Assembly (NCBI GenBank): GCA_024138025.1
Contig: JAMXBD010000394.1
Coordinates: 620,001 to 684,000, forward strand
Length of the DNA stretch: 64,000 bases
Direction: 5' to 3'
Origin: Combretum micranthum
Taxonomy: Eukaryota; Streptophyta; Magnoliopsida; Myrtales; Combretaceae
The position numbers and the translations under genes are program-made. Of this stretch, positions 32,395-45,137 are shown piece after piece. The notes beneath the pieces are model-generated. The model saw only the letters and a list, made by a program, of their open reading frames with translations, was not told the DNA's origin and did not search any database. Every line of letters starts with the position of its first letter. Within the stretch, counting starts at the first letter, position 1.

Positions 32395-33848
32395 TGATGT
32401 GCTCAAAACCGATCGTACCAAACTTTAAAATTTATAAACCTAGAATTAATCCTACGATTGAGCAAAAGCAAGTATACTTATTCGAAATAGTATATGATTA
32501 AAATCAAGTTTGTCCTTAGGAATCTAAGAAACAGTTACTAGTGTTACCCTTTCTTCACTATTTAGTCTAGTTCTTAAATTAATATGTATTATCATCAAGT
32601 ACTAATTAACTAATTTAATTAACCTTAAGATCCTTATGAAAGCTTTTAAAAATTATAATCAATCACAAGATATGCAACATACCCCTCATCTTGTTCCATC
32701 CTAAACCCTAACTTTTCATATAAAGATATATTGATTAATGACTCATTCACACCTTGCACTACATGGACCTTCTATTAAATTAATTACATCCTTGAGCTAC
32801 TCAATTTCTAATCTTGCATGAATTAGTAGAAACCTCTTCCTAACTAATATCACTACAAGATTGCATTAGAAATCCTAGTTCATAAACAAAGATCAAGTCT
32901 TTATTGCAGGAAATCAAAGTTTCTCTATTTCTAGATGAAACACGTGACTTTCCTATTCATGAAGATCTAACTTACTAGATAAAACCTCTTCCATCTAATA
33001 AGAATAATGCATGTAATTAACTTTGCGCATAAATCAATCACAAAATAATTATAATACATGAATAGATGCAAAAGTATGAACATTCTCATTAATCAAGGCA
33101 ATTCAATTCATATTGGGTTTAAGGTTTCACAAGATTTAGGGTTAGGAATCTACTCCTCCATGGAGTTTACAAGAAAAACATAATATCTAGAGAAGTATAA
33201 TAGAAACATGATGTAGAAATTACAACCCTTGAATGATCTTGTGATAATCTATGATGTCTAAACAATCTTTCTCTTCTAAGTGCGTCTTTTCTTTCCTAGG
33301 GTTCCAAATGTACGGTCCAAGATCCCAAATAAATTAACAAGGTGGCTATTTATAGTATAAGGAAAAGTCATGTGTGCATGGGGGGTTTGTACGGCCGTGC
33401 TCGGGGCCGTGCACAATGAGAAAAATGGATTTTTGACATCTTTAGGTTCTGCATGGCCTTCTACACGGTCGTGCATGGGGTTATGCATAACTCCAAATCT
33501 TCTTTTCTTCTCGGATCGAGTTATTTGCTTTTGCACTACCTTGTGCACTCCTTGTGCAGCTGCTAGGGCATGAATTAAGATACTTGCTGGTCACCTTTTT
33601 CCCTCTACACAAGCATCTAAATGGCCATGCATGAACGTTGTGCACACTTGAAAATCATCACTTTGTAGCCTTTGTTAAATCTTTCCTTATATTTGCTCAA
33701 ATCATCCATAAATCTTCCAAATGAGTACTTGAACCCTGAAAAAAAAATATTCAACACTTAAGTATCTTTCTCTTAAGAATTTCACATAAAATTAATGCAA
33801 AATTATATCAATTGAGTATAAAAAATATGGGTCTTTTAACACTTATCA
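32395..33848 (-). mobile_element. 3' LTR of Athila-like element V (boundaries inferred)
   Basis: On the minus strand the inferred LTR starts TGATAAGTGTTAAAAGACCC at 33848, next to a purine-rich tract, and ends GAGCACATCA at 32395. It holds GTACGGCCGTGCTCGGGGCC near 33390, a GC-rich box repeated at 37.8-38.0 kb. The integrase and extra ORF of an Athila-type element lie upstream in this orientation. The matching 5' LTR would be beyond 50556 and is not seen, so the exact ends cannot be confirmed. Confidence 0.5.
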
Positions 33849-33865
33849 AACTTTCCCATACTTAA
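33849..33865 (-). other. Putative polypurine tract of element V
   Basis: The minus strand reads TTAAGTATGGGAAAGTT directly before the inferred LTR start. It is purine-rich but weaker than the tracts of elements II and IV. Confidence 0.45.
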
Positions 33866-35619
33866 CCGTTTACTTGTCTCAAGCAAACAACTAAGAATGA
33901 TGAAGATCTGTCATCAAATATACTCAATTTTTTTTGTTTTCAAAACATTCAATAATTTCTTTAGATTATAGCAACTCACTTGTATATATAGCTCAAACCC
34001 ATTATATAAATGTAATTAGCATACTATCAAAATTCTAATATTAATCCAGGTAAGTTAAACTTTAACCCTACCAATTAGCAATAGCTTCCAAAGTCACAAA
34101 ATAAACACGAAGTCAAGCAATAGTAAAAGAGACCTAGTCACACTTTACCACTCATTAATGAATATATAAACTCTTCAACAACTTCTCTAAGAACAACAAT
34201 CTAGAGTGAAAGTAATCACATCAGTCCTTTCCCTAGATTTCCTCCTTTTAGTTTAAATCTCTTCATAATTTATTAGAGCCTTCAGAGGGACGAGTCTTAG
34301 CCCACATCTTTTCTTTTCTTTTCCTCTAGATGGGTTTTTGCCCGCATCTTTTCAGCTCAATTTTTTTTTTTATGTTCAAAAATTGAACTTATGCTATTCA
34401 TTCCTTCTTCTTATAGTGAGTTCATTGAGTCGACACATCCCGGGCTCATCACCTAAGTGACCAGGTTTTAAAGGGACCCTAGAGAACTCTCTCTCACTCT
34501 AGCATTCAAGGTTGGATACTCATAACTCAAATACTCGAGTCATTAGAGTAAAGTTATATTTTTAGTCAGATATAAGAAGCTTGTGTAGTTAATAGAGAGG
34601 TTAACCTTTGCTCTTTTGAGGGTCCAAAGCTCACCCATATCAACTAAGCTTTTAATATTCAATTTAGTACAAAGATTAATTTTTTTCATAAGAGATTAAT
34701 TCTAAGAAGGATCACCAAGTGATGAATTTCATATGCTCTTTCACTAAAGATTAGGAGGGCTCTCAAAATTTTTGAAAAGAAAATATACAAATCAATAAGT
34801 TCAGAACCATAACCATTTAACTTTCAACCAAGGACTTAGATTCACTTTTAGACTCTAAATTCCATTACTAATTAGCAAGTAAGTTTACCCCACCTAGATT
34901 TTATCCTACAATTTCAATTAAATATACTAATCACAAAATAAGTGAGTAAGGTACTATATAAGCCACTTTCATCTTAATTCAACTTAGCTTGAACGCCTTT
35001 TTTTTCAAATATTTTCAAGATCTATCAATTCATAATTAGCTTTGAAGCACAATTTCAAACATGAACATATAGGGATTTTTTTTTGTCAAGATCAAAATAA
35101 ATTTCAATTTTAAACACAATTAATATGATCCAGTCCATAAAGAAATGTATACTCAAAACCCAATTTTTCTTTCTTAATTATCCCTATCCCCACACTAATG
35201 TGAGACATTGTCCTTAATGTCATTTCAATAAAGAACAAATAAGGAAAAGGGAAAGAAAAAAATTAATACAAGTTAGTAGGGGTTTTATCATGAAAGAGAG
35301 CAAATAAGGAAAGAGAAAGAACACTAGAACGTCCCCCATTCATGTAGAGGTTTGATCATGAGTTTCTCGCAATTGATATGAGAAAAGAGAAAAGCCATAT
35401 GAAAAAGCAGCAGCAGCATTAATCTTATGAACCCAAAATAGATCATACTTGAAGACAAAACCAAAAACAAAAACAAAAAAGCAAAGTTAAAAAGAAGTTA
35501 GCTTATCCTAAAGTCTAACCAGGAATTCTAAAAGAAGGCCATCTAAATTATGAGTTGTCCAACAAGTAGGGTACTCATTAGTACGAATCACAAATAAGTG
35601 CAAAAATCAGAAAATAGAA
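33866..35619 (-). other. Noncoding 3' region of element V
   Basis: Between the extra ORF and the LTR on the minus strand. No ORF of note and no match to other parts of the window. Long regions of this kind before the 3' LTR are usual for Athila-type elements. Confidence 0.4.
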
Positions 35620-36973
35620 TCATTTATCTCCATCATTATCCTGATCATTAGAGCCATTAGGTGACTCCTCAGCATCATCATATGCTACTTCATCTCCATT
35701 ATCACTATCATTCTCCTCTTCCTGACCCTCATCCTCCTCCTCTTGTTCTGCTTCATCATCATCCTCCTCTTCTATAGGTGAATCAGAGTCAAATTCAGAT
35801 ACAACTTCAATGAGAGCTTTTCCTTTTTTCCTGACTGGCTCAGGCTTAGGAGAATCTGGTTTAGGTAAGGTCTCATAAGTGGGTAGATCGGCAAGGGGAG
35901 GAGAAAAACAACCAACAATTTTCTCCAAAAATGCCCAAACCAAAGCTCTAAACCATTTTTATTCTTCTTCCTCTCTTTTCTATTTAGCTTCCTTTCTTCA
36001 TAGAAGTCTCTTTATAACCACTGAATATCACTTTCAAGATGTAGGGCCTAGGAGCTAGATGCAGATAAAGGAGTGAAAACTCCCTTAGAAGGGGTGGAAA
36101 CTCCTTTAGAAGGAGTGGAAAGATCAACAAGCTTAACTAAACCCCATCCAAGAAATAGACCATCAGAAATTTTCTTTGCAAGTACTCCAAAGTTAGTTGG
36201 TGATGGTTCTTCAAAAATCCTAAAACCCTTGAGGAACTTTGTAATATAACCACCATAGTAAAGTCACTTAGCCCTCGTGTCTGTTGCATGCCTAAATAAA
36301 AACTTAACCACTTCTAAACCCACATTAATCTTTGTTTTAGTAGCAATACTGTACAAATGAAATAGTTCAAAGTTGTTTACCACACCGTGACTACTCTTGC
36401 AACCTCCAATAGTATGTGCCAACAAGTGGTGAACCACCTTCAAGTTAAGATCAGTCATTGATGTGGCTTTGGAATGAGATGGTTGATATCGAATAATAGC
36501 TCCACATAGCTACTTCCAATACTATTGTTTAACTGGAGAGTGGATAGGAATTCCAGTGTGACTCCCCTATAGGCTGGCTCGTTTATCCCAAAGAATGAGG
36601 CCCACGGTCCTACACTCAACAGTTCTCAGATTTTTTGCTAAAGGCCATATTCCTAGAGTAATTTCTAATCCAAATATTCATTATTCATGAAAGCTTTCGC
36701 CTCGAGCTTTTCTCTCCTTTTCTTGCTCCACTCTTTCTTAGAATATTTGACAAAACGAGGTAACCCCACATCATCTTCTTCTTGTTGAGGCTGCTTCTTT
36801 TTCTTAGCTTGGGAAGTTGAAGCCTGTTGTTTAGATCGAGGCTTTGTGAACTTGTGTGCTACTCGTTGGATCTTACCATTTCTACATAAAGGACAAGCAT
36901 ATATCAAGGACGTTGTAAAAGCAATAGTGAGCAAGTGTGAATCATAACTCAGTATAAACAGAGCACAGTTCAT
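35620..36973 (-). pseudogene. Athila-type extra ORF downstream of pol, element V
   Basis: Three reading frames together carry an Athila-like accessory protein on the minus strand. From the N-terminal side: a basic, Gln-rich segment (36973-36665) with RFVKYSKKEWSKKRREKL; then EPAYRGVTLEFLSTL near 36560-36510 in another frame, a characteristic motif of this family; then VVHHLLAHTIGG and LFHLYSIATKTKINVGL (36458-36264); finally a highly acidic tail with long Glu/Asp runs (35943-35620). Frameshifts and stops separate the pieces. The function of this family is not established. An envelope-like role has been proposed for ORFs in this position, but I see no membrane segment that would support it here. 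Confidence 0.7.
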
Positions 36974-38364
36974 AGATGTGCTTGGCTCCTATTACAAGGA
37001 TGCAACAACTTAGTAGGGACAACCAAACAAGAATGAGTGAAAATCAAGCCAAATAACAACAAAAACAGGATAGCTCAGTCACTTGCAAGGGCGTACAGAG
37101 AGTAGTGCAGACTATAGCCATAGCGAAAAACATATTAGGGGAACCACATTTATCATGAAATCATCAAGAATATACCAATTTAATCTTAGGTTTGTGAAAA
37201 CCCCAACATCTTATACATAAGACCCTAGAATTTTGAATTGAGCAATATAAGCATGAATGGTGGAAACTAACTGCAAACAATGTAGTAAGACGGCTTAATT
37301 GCAAGGAAAAAGCAAAAGCCCTAAACATTTCTTATCATCCATAAATCTCATGAACCCTAACATTCAGGACCGATCGGCATAATAAAGATTGCTTCGCGCA
37401 AATAATCATGGAAACTATGACAACCACAAACAAAGAATTCATCCATAGTAGCTACAGCTCATGAATCTAACTATATTCTCAAAACCAAACACATGCAACC
37501 ACAGCTCACTTAAACCCGCTACCATGACAGGAAAAATTGGAGCTCCAAATTGATTGTGCATGAAGAAAGTGAGGGAAGGGAAGATACTTACTTGAATGTG
37601 GAAGCACAAGTGAAACGATACAAGAATTAATGATCTTGATTGTGAGAGTGGTGGTGTGGTGGTTCTGTATCATAGAGAGAAGAGGGGGTTTGTTTTGACA
37701 AAAGTAACGACATTTAAAGAAAGGAGAGAGGAGAGAGGGAACAGGTTTATATATGGGAAAAAAAATTAGGGCATGCCGAGCTCCTGCACGGCCGTGCTCG
37801 GGGCTATGCAGGGTATAAAAATGTGACCCGAGAGCAATTAAAGGCTAGCAGCTGCGTGTGCAAGGGGGCCTGCACGGCCATGCTCGGGGCCATGCAGGGT
37901 GTGAAAAAGTGTACTGAGACTTCTCCTTGGTGGGACTTAGAGTGTGCAAGGGCATCTGCACGGTCGTGTAGGGGTGGAAAAAGTGTCTAGTAGCTCTCTT
38001 AAGTTGTACCCTATCGCAAGTATTGCCTGGCTCAAATTTGTGCAGGTATTTACAAGTCTTATGAGTTTTGTGCACCTTGTTATGAGTGAATGGGCTAAAA
38101 AGAACTTACCAGGTACGCATGAGATTAAAACTTGAGAATTCTTACTTGAAGTTTTGTGTCCCCATACTAAGAAATCTACTCTTACTCCCTTCAATTAAGT
38201 GGAGGAACCTTCTAAAATCTACAATTTTGATAGCAATAGAACAACTTAGGATAGTGAGAAGAAGAAAAAAAACTAAGGAAACTAAACTTACCAAAGTTAG
38301 ACATGGGTTGCCTCCCAAGAAGTGCACTTGTTTAACATCGTTCGCTCGACGTCCTTCACTTTCG
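36974..38364 (-). other. Noncoding region between pol and extra ORF, element V
   Basis: No supported gene. It contains three boxes related to TGCACGGCCGTGCTCGGGG near 37788, 37872 and 37958, spaced roughly 85 bases apart, related to the box in the LTR near 33390. Part of it (about 37690-37780) is a purine-rich repeat. Confidence 0.45.
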
Positions 38365-39500
38365 TCAGTTAATTGTTTGGTGATTTGAGTCGAAAGTCCT
38401 CTCGATTCTCACGTTCTGTTCTGCACTCAAGTAGAGTTTCAAGCAATGGGTATTGACTTTAAAATTTTCATGATCCGGGTGTTTAAGCTCTACCATGCCA
38501 TGTGGGAATACCTTCTTAACCACAAAAGGACCAGACCATCGTAACCTCAATTTTCCTGGAAAAAGTTTTAACCGGGAATTAAACAGCAGAACTTGGTCCC
38601 CTTTCTTGAACTCCCTTGACTGGTGGATGTGTGAATCATGATATTTTTTTACTTTCTCTTTGTAAATCCTCATATTTTCATAAGCTTGCCTTCTACACTC
38701 ATCAAGTTCATTCAATTGCAACTTTCTTTTTACTCAGCATCTCTTAAATCAAAATTAACCAATTTGATTACCCAATATGCTTTGTGTCCAATCTCTACTG
38801 GAAGGTGGCATGATTTCCCATAAACCAGCCTATAGGGAGTAGTTCCCAAAGGTGTTTTGTAGGCTGTTCTATATGCACACAAAGCATTATCAAGCTTCTT
38901 GGACCAATCTTTTATATTATCCTGCACCATCTTCTCGAGAATTCTCTTTAACTCATGATTGGAGACTTCCACTTAACCACTTGTCTGGGGGTAGTAAGGT
39001 GTAGTAATTTGATGTGTGACTCCATATCTTCTCAACACCTTCTCCATTTGGACATTATAGAAATGTGTTCCCCTGTCGCTTATGATAGCTCTAGGGGCTC
39101 CAAACTGTGAAAATAGCTTCTTAAGGAATTTTACAACAACTCGTGCATCGTTTGTAGACAGTGCTTAGGCTTCAACCCACTTGGACACATAGTCCACTGC
39201 TACTAAAATATATTTATTCCCATAGGAAATGGGGAATGGTCCCACAAAGTTGATGCCCCGTAAGTCAAAAAGTTCACATTCAAGAACAAAATTTTGAGGC
39301 ATCTCGTTTCTTCTCGAGATATTCCCAACACGTTGGCAACTATCACATATGGTACAAAGACGTTAGGCATCCTTAGATATTGTAGGCCAATAGAAACCGG
39401 CCTCTAAGACTTTATGTGTAGTCCAGTTAGCAGAATAGTGACCTCTAGCAGGTCCAGAGTGACACTCACTCAAAATCTTCTAGCCCTCTTGTGGGAGACA
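38365..39500 (-). pseudogene. pol: Integrase of Athila-like element V
   Basis: Read on the minus strand: [17 protein letters not shown] (zinc-binding Cys pair, near 39345-39295), [13 protein letters not shown] (first Asp changed to Asn), FGAPRAIISDRGTHF (second Asp), TPYYPQTSG, then a stop, [14 protein letters not shown], and [20 protein letters not shown]. The C-terminal domain (38721-38365) carries [31 protein letters not shown] and [16 protein letters not shown], diagnostic for Athila/Tat integrases. There are several stops and a frameshift near 38725. No chromodomain is present, as expected. Confidence 0.9.
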
Positions 39501-40760
39501 CACCTCCTAACCATTTGATCACCACAAACCCAGAATAGGAAAGGATCCTCCCAATAGTAGTATTTAAGTTTTGAAAAGAACTTCCTTTTTGCATGAGAAA
39601 TAAGGTCATCAGGAAGAACTCTAGCCACCAAATAATTTGCAAAATTTGCAAACCAAGGTGTTTCTGCATTCATGAGCTGATATATCCCATACAGCTTCCC
39701 TTCCAGAAAAGAGTCATTGATATCTTCCTCCTTGAGCTCCTCTAAATAGGGATTCTCAAGTCTTGAGTGGTGATTAGCAGCTAGATTTTCGGCCCCTTTC
39801 TTATCACGAATTTCCACATCGAATTCTTGTAGGAGCAGTATCAAAGGATTAGTCTAGGCTTCGCATCTGTTTTAGTTAGCAGAAATCTCAAGGTCGAGTG
39901 ATCTGTATATACGATCCCATTGGAAAGAATGAGATATGGCCTAAATGTATCAAATGCAAACACCACAGCCAGCATCTCTTTCTCAGTGGTAGTATAATTA
40001 GCTTGAGCACTTGTAAGAGTCTTGCTAGCATAGTATATAGGTCGAAAATGCTTATCATGCCTCTGACCACGAACAGCTCCAATGGCATAATCGCTAGCAT
40101 CGCACATGAGCTCAAAAGGCAAACTCCAATTCGGAGCTATCATGATGAGTGCATTTGTCAACTTCTCCTTGGGGACATCAAAGGCATGGTGGCATTTAGA
40201 TGTAAAGTGAAAAGGCACATCTTTCTCCAATAGCTTAGTTAGAGGACAGGCTATTTTGGAGAAGTCATGAATGAAGCGTCTATAGAAGCCAGCATGGCCT
40301 AGAAAGCCTCTGATGGCCTTAACTGAATTTGGGGGAGGAAGTTCAGAAATCACCTCCACTTTCGCTTGATCAACTTCAATGCCTTTGTGGGAAACTTTAT
40401 GGCCAAGCACAATGCCCTCCTTACACATAAAGTGGCATTTTTCCCAGTTTAATACTAGATTTGTCTCCTCACAATGAATTAGCACTTTTTCCAAGTTCTC
40501 TAAACAATCCGAGAACGATTCCCCAAAAACTGAGAAGTCATCCATGAAGACCTCCATGATTTTTTCTACCAAGTCATCAAAAATAGCTAACATACACCGT
40601 TAAAACGTAGCCAGAGCATTGCATAACCCAATTGGCATTCGTCTATAGGCATATGTGCCATAAAGGCAAGTGAAGGTAGTCTTCTCCTGGTCTTATGGAG
40701 CAATCAGTATCTGAAAGTACCCGAACATCCTATCTAGGTAGCAGTAGTACATATGTCCGA
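39501..40760 (-). pseudogene. pol: RT C-terminal part and RNase H of element V
   Basis: On the minus strand: MFGYFQI and RMPIGLCNALATF near 40710-40610, the catalytic FMDDFSVFG at 40548-40522, HKVSHKGIEVDQAK, IRGFLGHAGFYRRFI, then RNase H with LMCDASDYAIGAV (Asp), IYYASKTL, TEKEMLAVVFAFD (Glu) and VYTDHSTLRFLL (Asp). The linker to integrase follows (LLLQEFDVEIRDKKG). Sequence type matches Athila. The RT N-terminal half is 8.6 kb away (49332-49600) because element IV is inserted at 40761-40766. A frameshift lies near 39841. Confidence 0.92.
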
Positions 40761-41145
40761 CTAATCATCACACCCCAAAGTGTGCCCTACACGTGACAGT
40801 CCGCCATACTCAATATTTAAACTCAAGTAAGACAACCTTAGTCTTTCCATGAGTTTTAACATCGGGTGTAAGGCTCACTCTCAACAATTATAGACCATAC
40901 TCTACTTCTTAGTAGCTTAAGGAGATATACATGGCAGCAAGAACATAAATCATGATCATCTTACAGTGAATTACTCTATTACATGAACAAGGGGGCATAC
41001 CCCCGATAACAAAGCTACCAAATCACAAGCCCACCATTCCCTTGTATTATCCTTTAAATATCGGCTCGGGAAACAGGATTTGAGTCGGATTCAAATCTTT
41101 GGACCCCAACCTCATCAAAAGCTCTTTATAATCTAAGAGCTGTAC

Positions 41146-41187
41146 CTGGTGCCCACGGGTCCTCGGAGATAGCCAAAGGTATTCGTA
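41146..41187 (-). other. Predicted 42-nt LTR mini-exon 2, element IV
   Basis: On the minus strand, 42 nt between TTTCCTGTTGCAG and GTACAG. Thirteen stop-free codons in the expected frame, the fourth, fifth and eighth matching those of 30270-30311 (Phe-Gly, Arg). Confidence 0.6.
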
Positions 41188-41439
41188 CTGCAACAGGAAA
41201 CTGTTGGGGTATAAGCTACACTAGCTTAGTGAGTGAAAAACCTTCGAATCAATTAATACAAACATTCAAGCAAGTAATTAATCAACAAGTGAAATGCATC
41301 AACAGGTGTGAGTTCAAAAATATATGACCGGGAAATCATATGTGGATGGACTTACGCCCTCCATCTCGGGTTAGCAGATTAACGAATCCTGCGGTATGAC
41401 GCCATTTAAGCTCACAGTCAACTGAACAATAATTCGTTT

Positions 41440-41600
41440 TATGGATCACGATTAACCAACAAGTATTCGTTTTATAGATCACGATTAACCAACAAGTATT
41501 CGTTTTATGGATCACGATTAACCAACAAGTATTCATTTTATGGATCACGATTAACCAACAAGTATTCGTTTTATGGATCACGAAAAACCAACCATTGTTA
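41440..41600 (-). repeat. ~40-bp tandem array in element IV LTR
   Basis: About five units containing ATTCGTTTTATGGATCACGA and TTAACCAACAAGT on the plus strand. Two related units lie at 29930-30020 and diverged ones at 30690-30880 in the other LTRs. It lies in the predicted intron between the two mini-exons. Confidence 0.85.
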
Positions 41601-41903
41601 ATGCTCCATCCCCATCATGATATGAATGAATCCAATTACAATTGAGTCAAATATACATTAATCCAATTCTTTTAGGTGGCCAACAATTATTCGCAGACAT
41701 TCAATATAAAATACTAGATAATCAATCAATAGCTTAACACCAGTTTCGATATTTCTTAAGGTTCATTTCACATCAACAACAGACAAATATATAATTCCCA
41801 TATAACCCCATCATACATAATCATCCTTTTTATCTTCACCTAGCAACTAGTGCGACTATCATTACAATCACAAGCAATAATTGAAATCGGAAGAGGAACT
41901 CAC

Positions 41904-41971
41904 TCGGCCATGGTACGCCGGTCTCTTAGCAATGGTGGTCGGTGATACGGTATCGTCGTGTTCGGGTTCAC
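41904..41971 (-). other. Predicted LTR mini-exon 1, element IV
   Basis: On the minus strand, 68 nt between TTGGTAG and GTGAGT. The ATG at 41911-41909 is in an ACCATGG context, 8 nt before the donor. Confidence 0.6.
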
Positions 41972-43594
41972 CTACCAAATAAGAATAGCCTAATAAGAAT
42001 CTCATCACTAAACTACTTCAAACTATGTATCTATACTACACAAAATCGGAATTCTCGCTATTTGCGGAAGTTCCAACTTAAAACGGCCATAACTCGGTCA
42101 TTTTAACTCGGAATTTCGCAAATCTTATATCGATCTCTATCTACTTCGAAAGATCTATCTATTTCTAGTATTATTTTCAAGTTTTGAAAACATTAAGGTC
42201 ATGGAACAGTAGGATCAGATCTGTTCTGTCACTTTCCCGATTTCGAAAAATTGTTTCGCTTTTGATAAAAATGTTCCTAGTTGATGATTCATGTATAGAT
42301 GGTATAGGAAGGAATTCCTAACATGAATGTCATGTAATGAGCTCAATATATGCATGGTTTTGATGATCTTTGATGGTGAACTCACATGAACTCCTAATTA
42401 TCAAGAAATTCTATGATGATTACTTATAAGAAGCCGTTCTTTCCAAATTTACATTTCCTAGGGTTTTTATGATTTTGTTCTTGAAATTTACTTGTTATCT
42501 AAATAAAAATGAGTTCCCAACATCCATATTAATCATGACCTTCATTTATGCATAAAAATCCACATTTGTCATGGAGTAAGTATGTTTTTGAACAAGCTAC
42601 TTGTAGAAATCCGAATTTTGTAAATTCCATTTCCTTGCACTTTCTTTATGAGAAAACTTGTTTAATGCATCAAAAATTGAAGTTCCAATATATCTATCAT
42701 CTAAAGACTTCATTTAACTCATAAAACATGCCATCTAAACTTAGATACTAGGTGTTTATGTAGGCACTATCCAAAAATACGAATTTAACTATAACTCACT
42801 ATCTCAATATTTTTCATTTTAACTCCACTACTTGTTCTACATATTACTCATGCCTACACTCATTTAGACTTGTGAAAATCATTCCTTCAAGACACCTATT
42901 ACACATACCCTTCATGTTTCATGAAAAATAAGAGTTTTGAAGTGGTTTTGGTGGCTTTTAAAATAGGGTTTCAAAGTCATCCGAATTTTCAACTAAGCTT
43001 TTCTAACAAAATAATTTCTTTTTCAAGTTTCTAGTCTTCTATACATGTAGATCTATCATTTAACATATCTATACATAGGCAAGGCTACATTTTCATGATC
43101 ATCAATGCATGAAAATCGAAATAAACACATGAACATGAATGTAGATGAAGATGTGAATGTCTAAACACTAGATCTACTAAATATCATGCATGATTCATGG
43201 ATTTCATGGCATGAACATGAATATCTATGCATGATCCCTACTTTACATGCATGAACACAACACTATCTTCAACAAAAACTCATCTAAACTTTAGATCCAC
43301 TTCTTGTGATGGCTTGAGATTCTTGTACTAGTGTTTTCTCATCCCTAGCATTTGCTCATGGGGTTTAAGGTGGAAAACACACAAGAATGGTCTTGCCGTT
43401 ATAAGATTTAGGACTAACAAAGCTTGAAATCATCATCTAATGGATGATTTAAAGAAGAAAAGAAGATGAAACAAACTTGTGGAATGTGTATGTGTGTGTG
43501 GGTGTCACGACAAGCTTGGAAGAGAGAGGGAGAGGGTTTTCAACCTTTGCAAATTTTTGTAAGAGTGGAAATGAGGAGAGAGAGAGAACATGAG

Positions 43595-43602
43595 CTTATA
43601 TA
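43595..43602 (-). promoter_or_regulatory. Putative TATA box of element IV LTR
   Basis: The minus strand reads TATATAAG, the counterpart of 27952-27959. Confidence 0.5.
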
Positions 43603-45124
43603 TGAATGGCTTAGGGTTTTAATTGAATAAAATGGGTAAAAATAAAACAAAATAGGGGTAAAAATTGGGGAGGGCGCCAGCCAAGGAGGGGGGGGACAAA
43701 TTTGAATTTTGTGTAATAAATGTAATAAAAGTGATAATTTAATAGGAGACAAAAATTTCTTGGAAAAGAAAATATAATTGAGTAGTTGTAAGGATGTAAG
43801 AATAGGGTATGGGTAGTGTGTAGTGTAGGTTGTACTTGTGAATAGTAGACAAGACATCTACTTTACGGTTGTAACGAAAACACGGGAAAAGCTATAACTG
43901 TAATTTTTATCGCTCGGAAAATTATAAAATTGATATTTTTGGAATCTTTATAAAATTACGGTTCTAATGAATATTCCGGAACATTTTTCTGAATCCGTGG
44001 TCCGAGGCATGCTTTTCCGTATTGAGCTCGGGAAGGCCCGGAATTGAAAATTTCCGAATTTAAAACTTTCAAAGGTCTAAAGTATACTTTAGAACAATAA
44101 TTCAACTTCATTCACTTTATAAAACTCTTTTATTATGAAACCGAAGGAAAGCCGGATTTAGGGTTCCTAGGCTCCTCTCACAAGTTTGCACTAGACTGAT
44201 ATAGGGTTTCGTTCTCCGGTTTTCGAAGTTTATTCGATTACTACGAAGCTAGGGTATATTTACAAGAATAAAAATATAATAGAAATAAAACTAAATTATG
44301 TAATGACTAGTTGTAGATCGTACTGAAAGACTCACTAATTACCGTAGTAACGAAATATGAATAGATTTGTAAAATCAGATATTTCTAGCTATTGAAAATT
44401 TGTAAAACTAATAACTTAGAGATCCTTTAGAAATATAAGTCTAACTGCATTAATAACATTTCTTAACATTTTCAATCCCAGAGCGCGTTTTTCGAAACTG
44501 GCACCTGATCAGATTGGAATAGGTCGGAATTTCATTTATCTCATCTTTCAGTATCCTAGACTTAATACGAACCGAATTACACTTTTTCCTCTTGTTCCAA
44601 CTCCTGGGTTTAGGAATCGAGATTGCCGGGTCTAGGTATGGAGTTTCTTGGGGAGTTTTTGGGACTCAGGTTCCTTGGTTGACCTTCCGGTTTACCCCAT
44701 TGTCAAATTAAAAACTAATATTTTATATTTATGTGACTTGTCTGGTTGGTATGACTTAATTTAAGGTCAATTTTTATAAGTGTTTAATATCTCACAACGT
44801 TCTCGGAATTCCTTTAGATTGAGTTTTATTCCCGAAGGTTAATCACTATTTACTTCTCAGCAATTTGCTTTAGGGTTCTATTTTACCTGAATTTATAAGT
44901 TAGAGTTAAGTAGGAAATTTATCGTACATAGAGGTTTCAGAATAGAAGTATTTTAAGTTGCTATTTTATTTCTGACATTTCTTATTTTTCTCACGATTCA
45001 GAATTTTCTAGATTCGTTCGGAGTTTGGGACTTATCAAAGTTTTGTTTTATTCGGATGACTTTAGGGTTTTATTTTCAAATTTCATCTTTAGAACTAATT
45101 TACTGAAATTTTCCAGGGCTTACA

Positions 45125-45137
45125 TCCTCCCCACCTT
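45125..45137 (-). other. Polypurine tract of element IV
   Basis: The minus strand reads AAGGTGGGGAGGA directly before the LTR start TGTAAGCCC at 45124. Confidence 0.88.

Larger units (their letters stand above)
40766..45124 (-). mobile_element. 3' LTR of chromovirus element IV, minus strand
   Basis: A 4359-bp LTR. On the minus strand it starts TGTAAGCCCTGG at 45124, directly after a polypurine tract, and ends near GGGGTGTGATG at 40766, where the last bases are mutated from the usual GACA. The target duplication CTAAT flanks the whole element (40761-40765 and 49327-49331). It is homologous to the solo LTR 27265-30649 over most of its length but has an extra ~870 bases at its start. It contains mini-exon 1 (41971-41904), mini-exon 2 (41187-41146), a TATA box and a tandem array at 41440-41600. 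Confidence 0.92.

Noticed and set aside
33276..33573. ORFs on both strands in the Athila-like LTR
   Set aside because: Open frames in an LTR around a GC-rich palindrome box, with no conserved motif.
35620..35943. Acidic 107-codon ORF as a possible host nuclear protein
   Set aside because: Its position and strand fit the C-terminal tail of the Athila-type extra ORF; no host gene structure is visible.
43540..43857. 105-codon minus-strand ORF rich in Ser, Leu and Pro
   Set aside because: It is the CT-rich leader of the element IV LTR read as protein; the matching region of 27265-30649 is not open in the same way.
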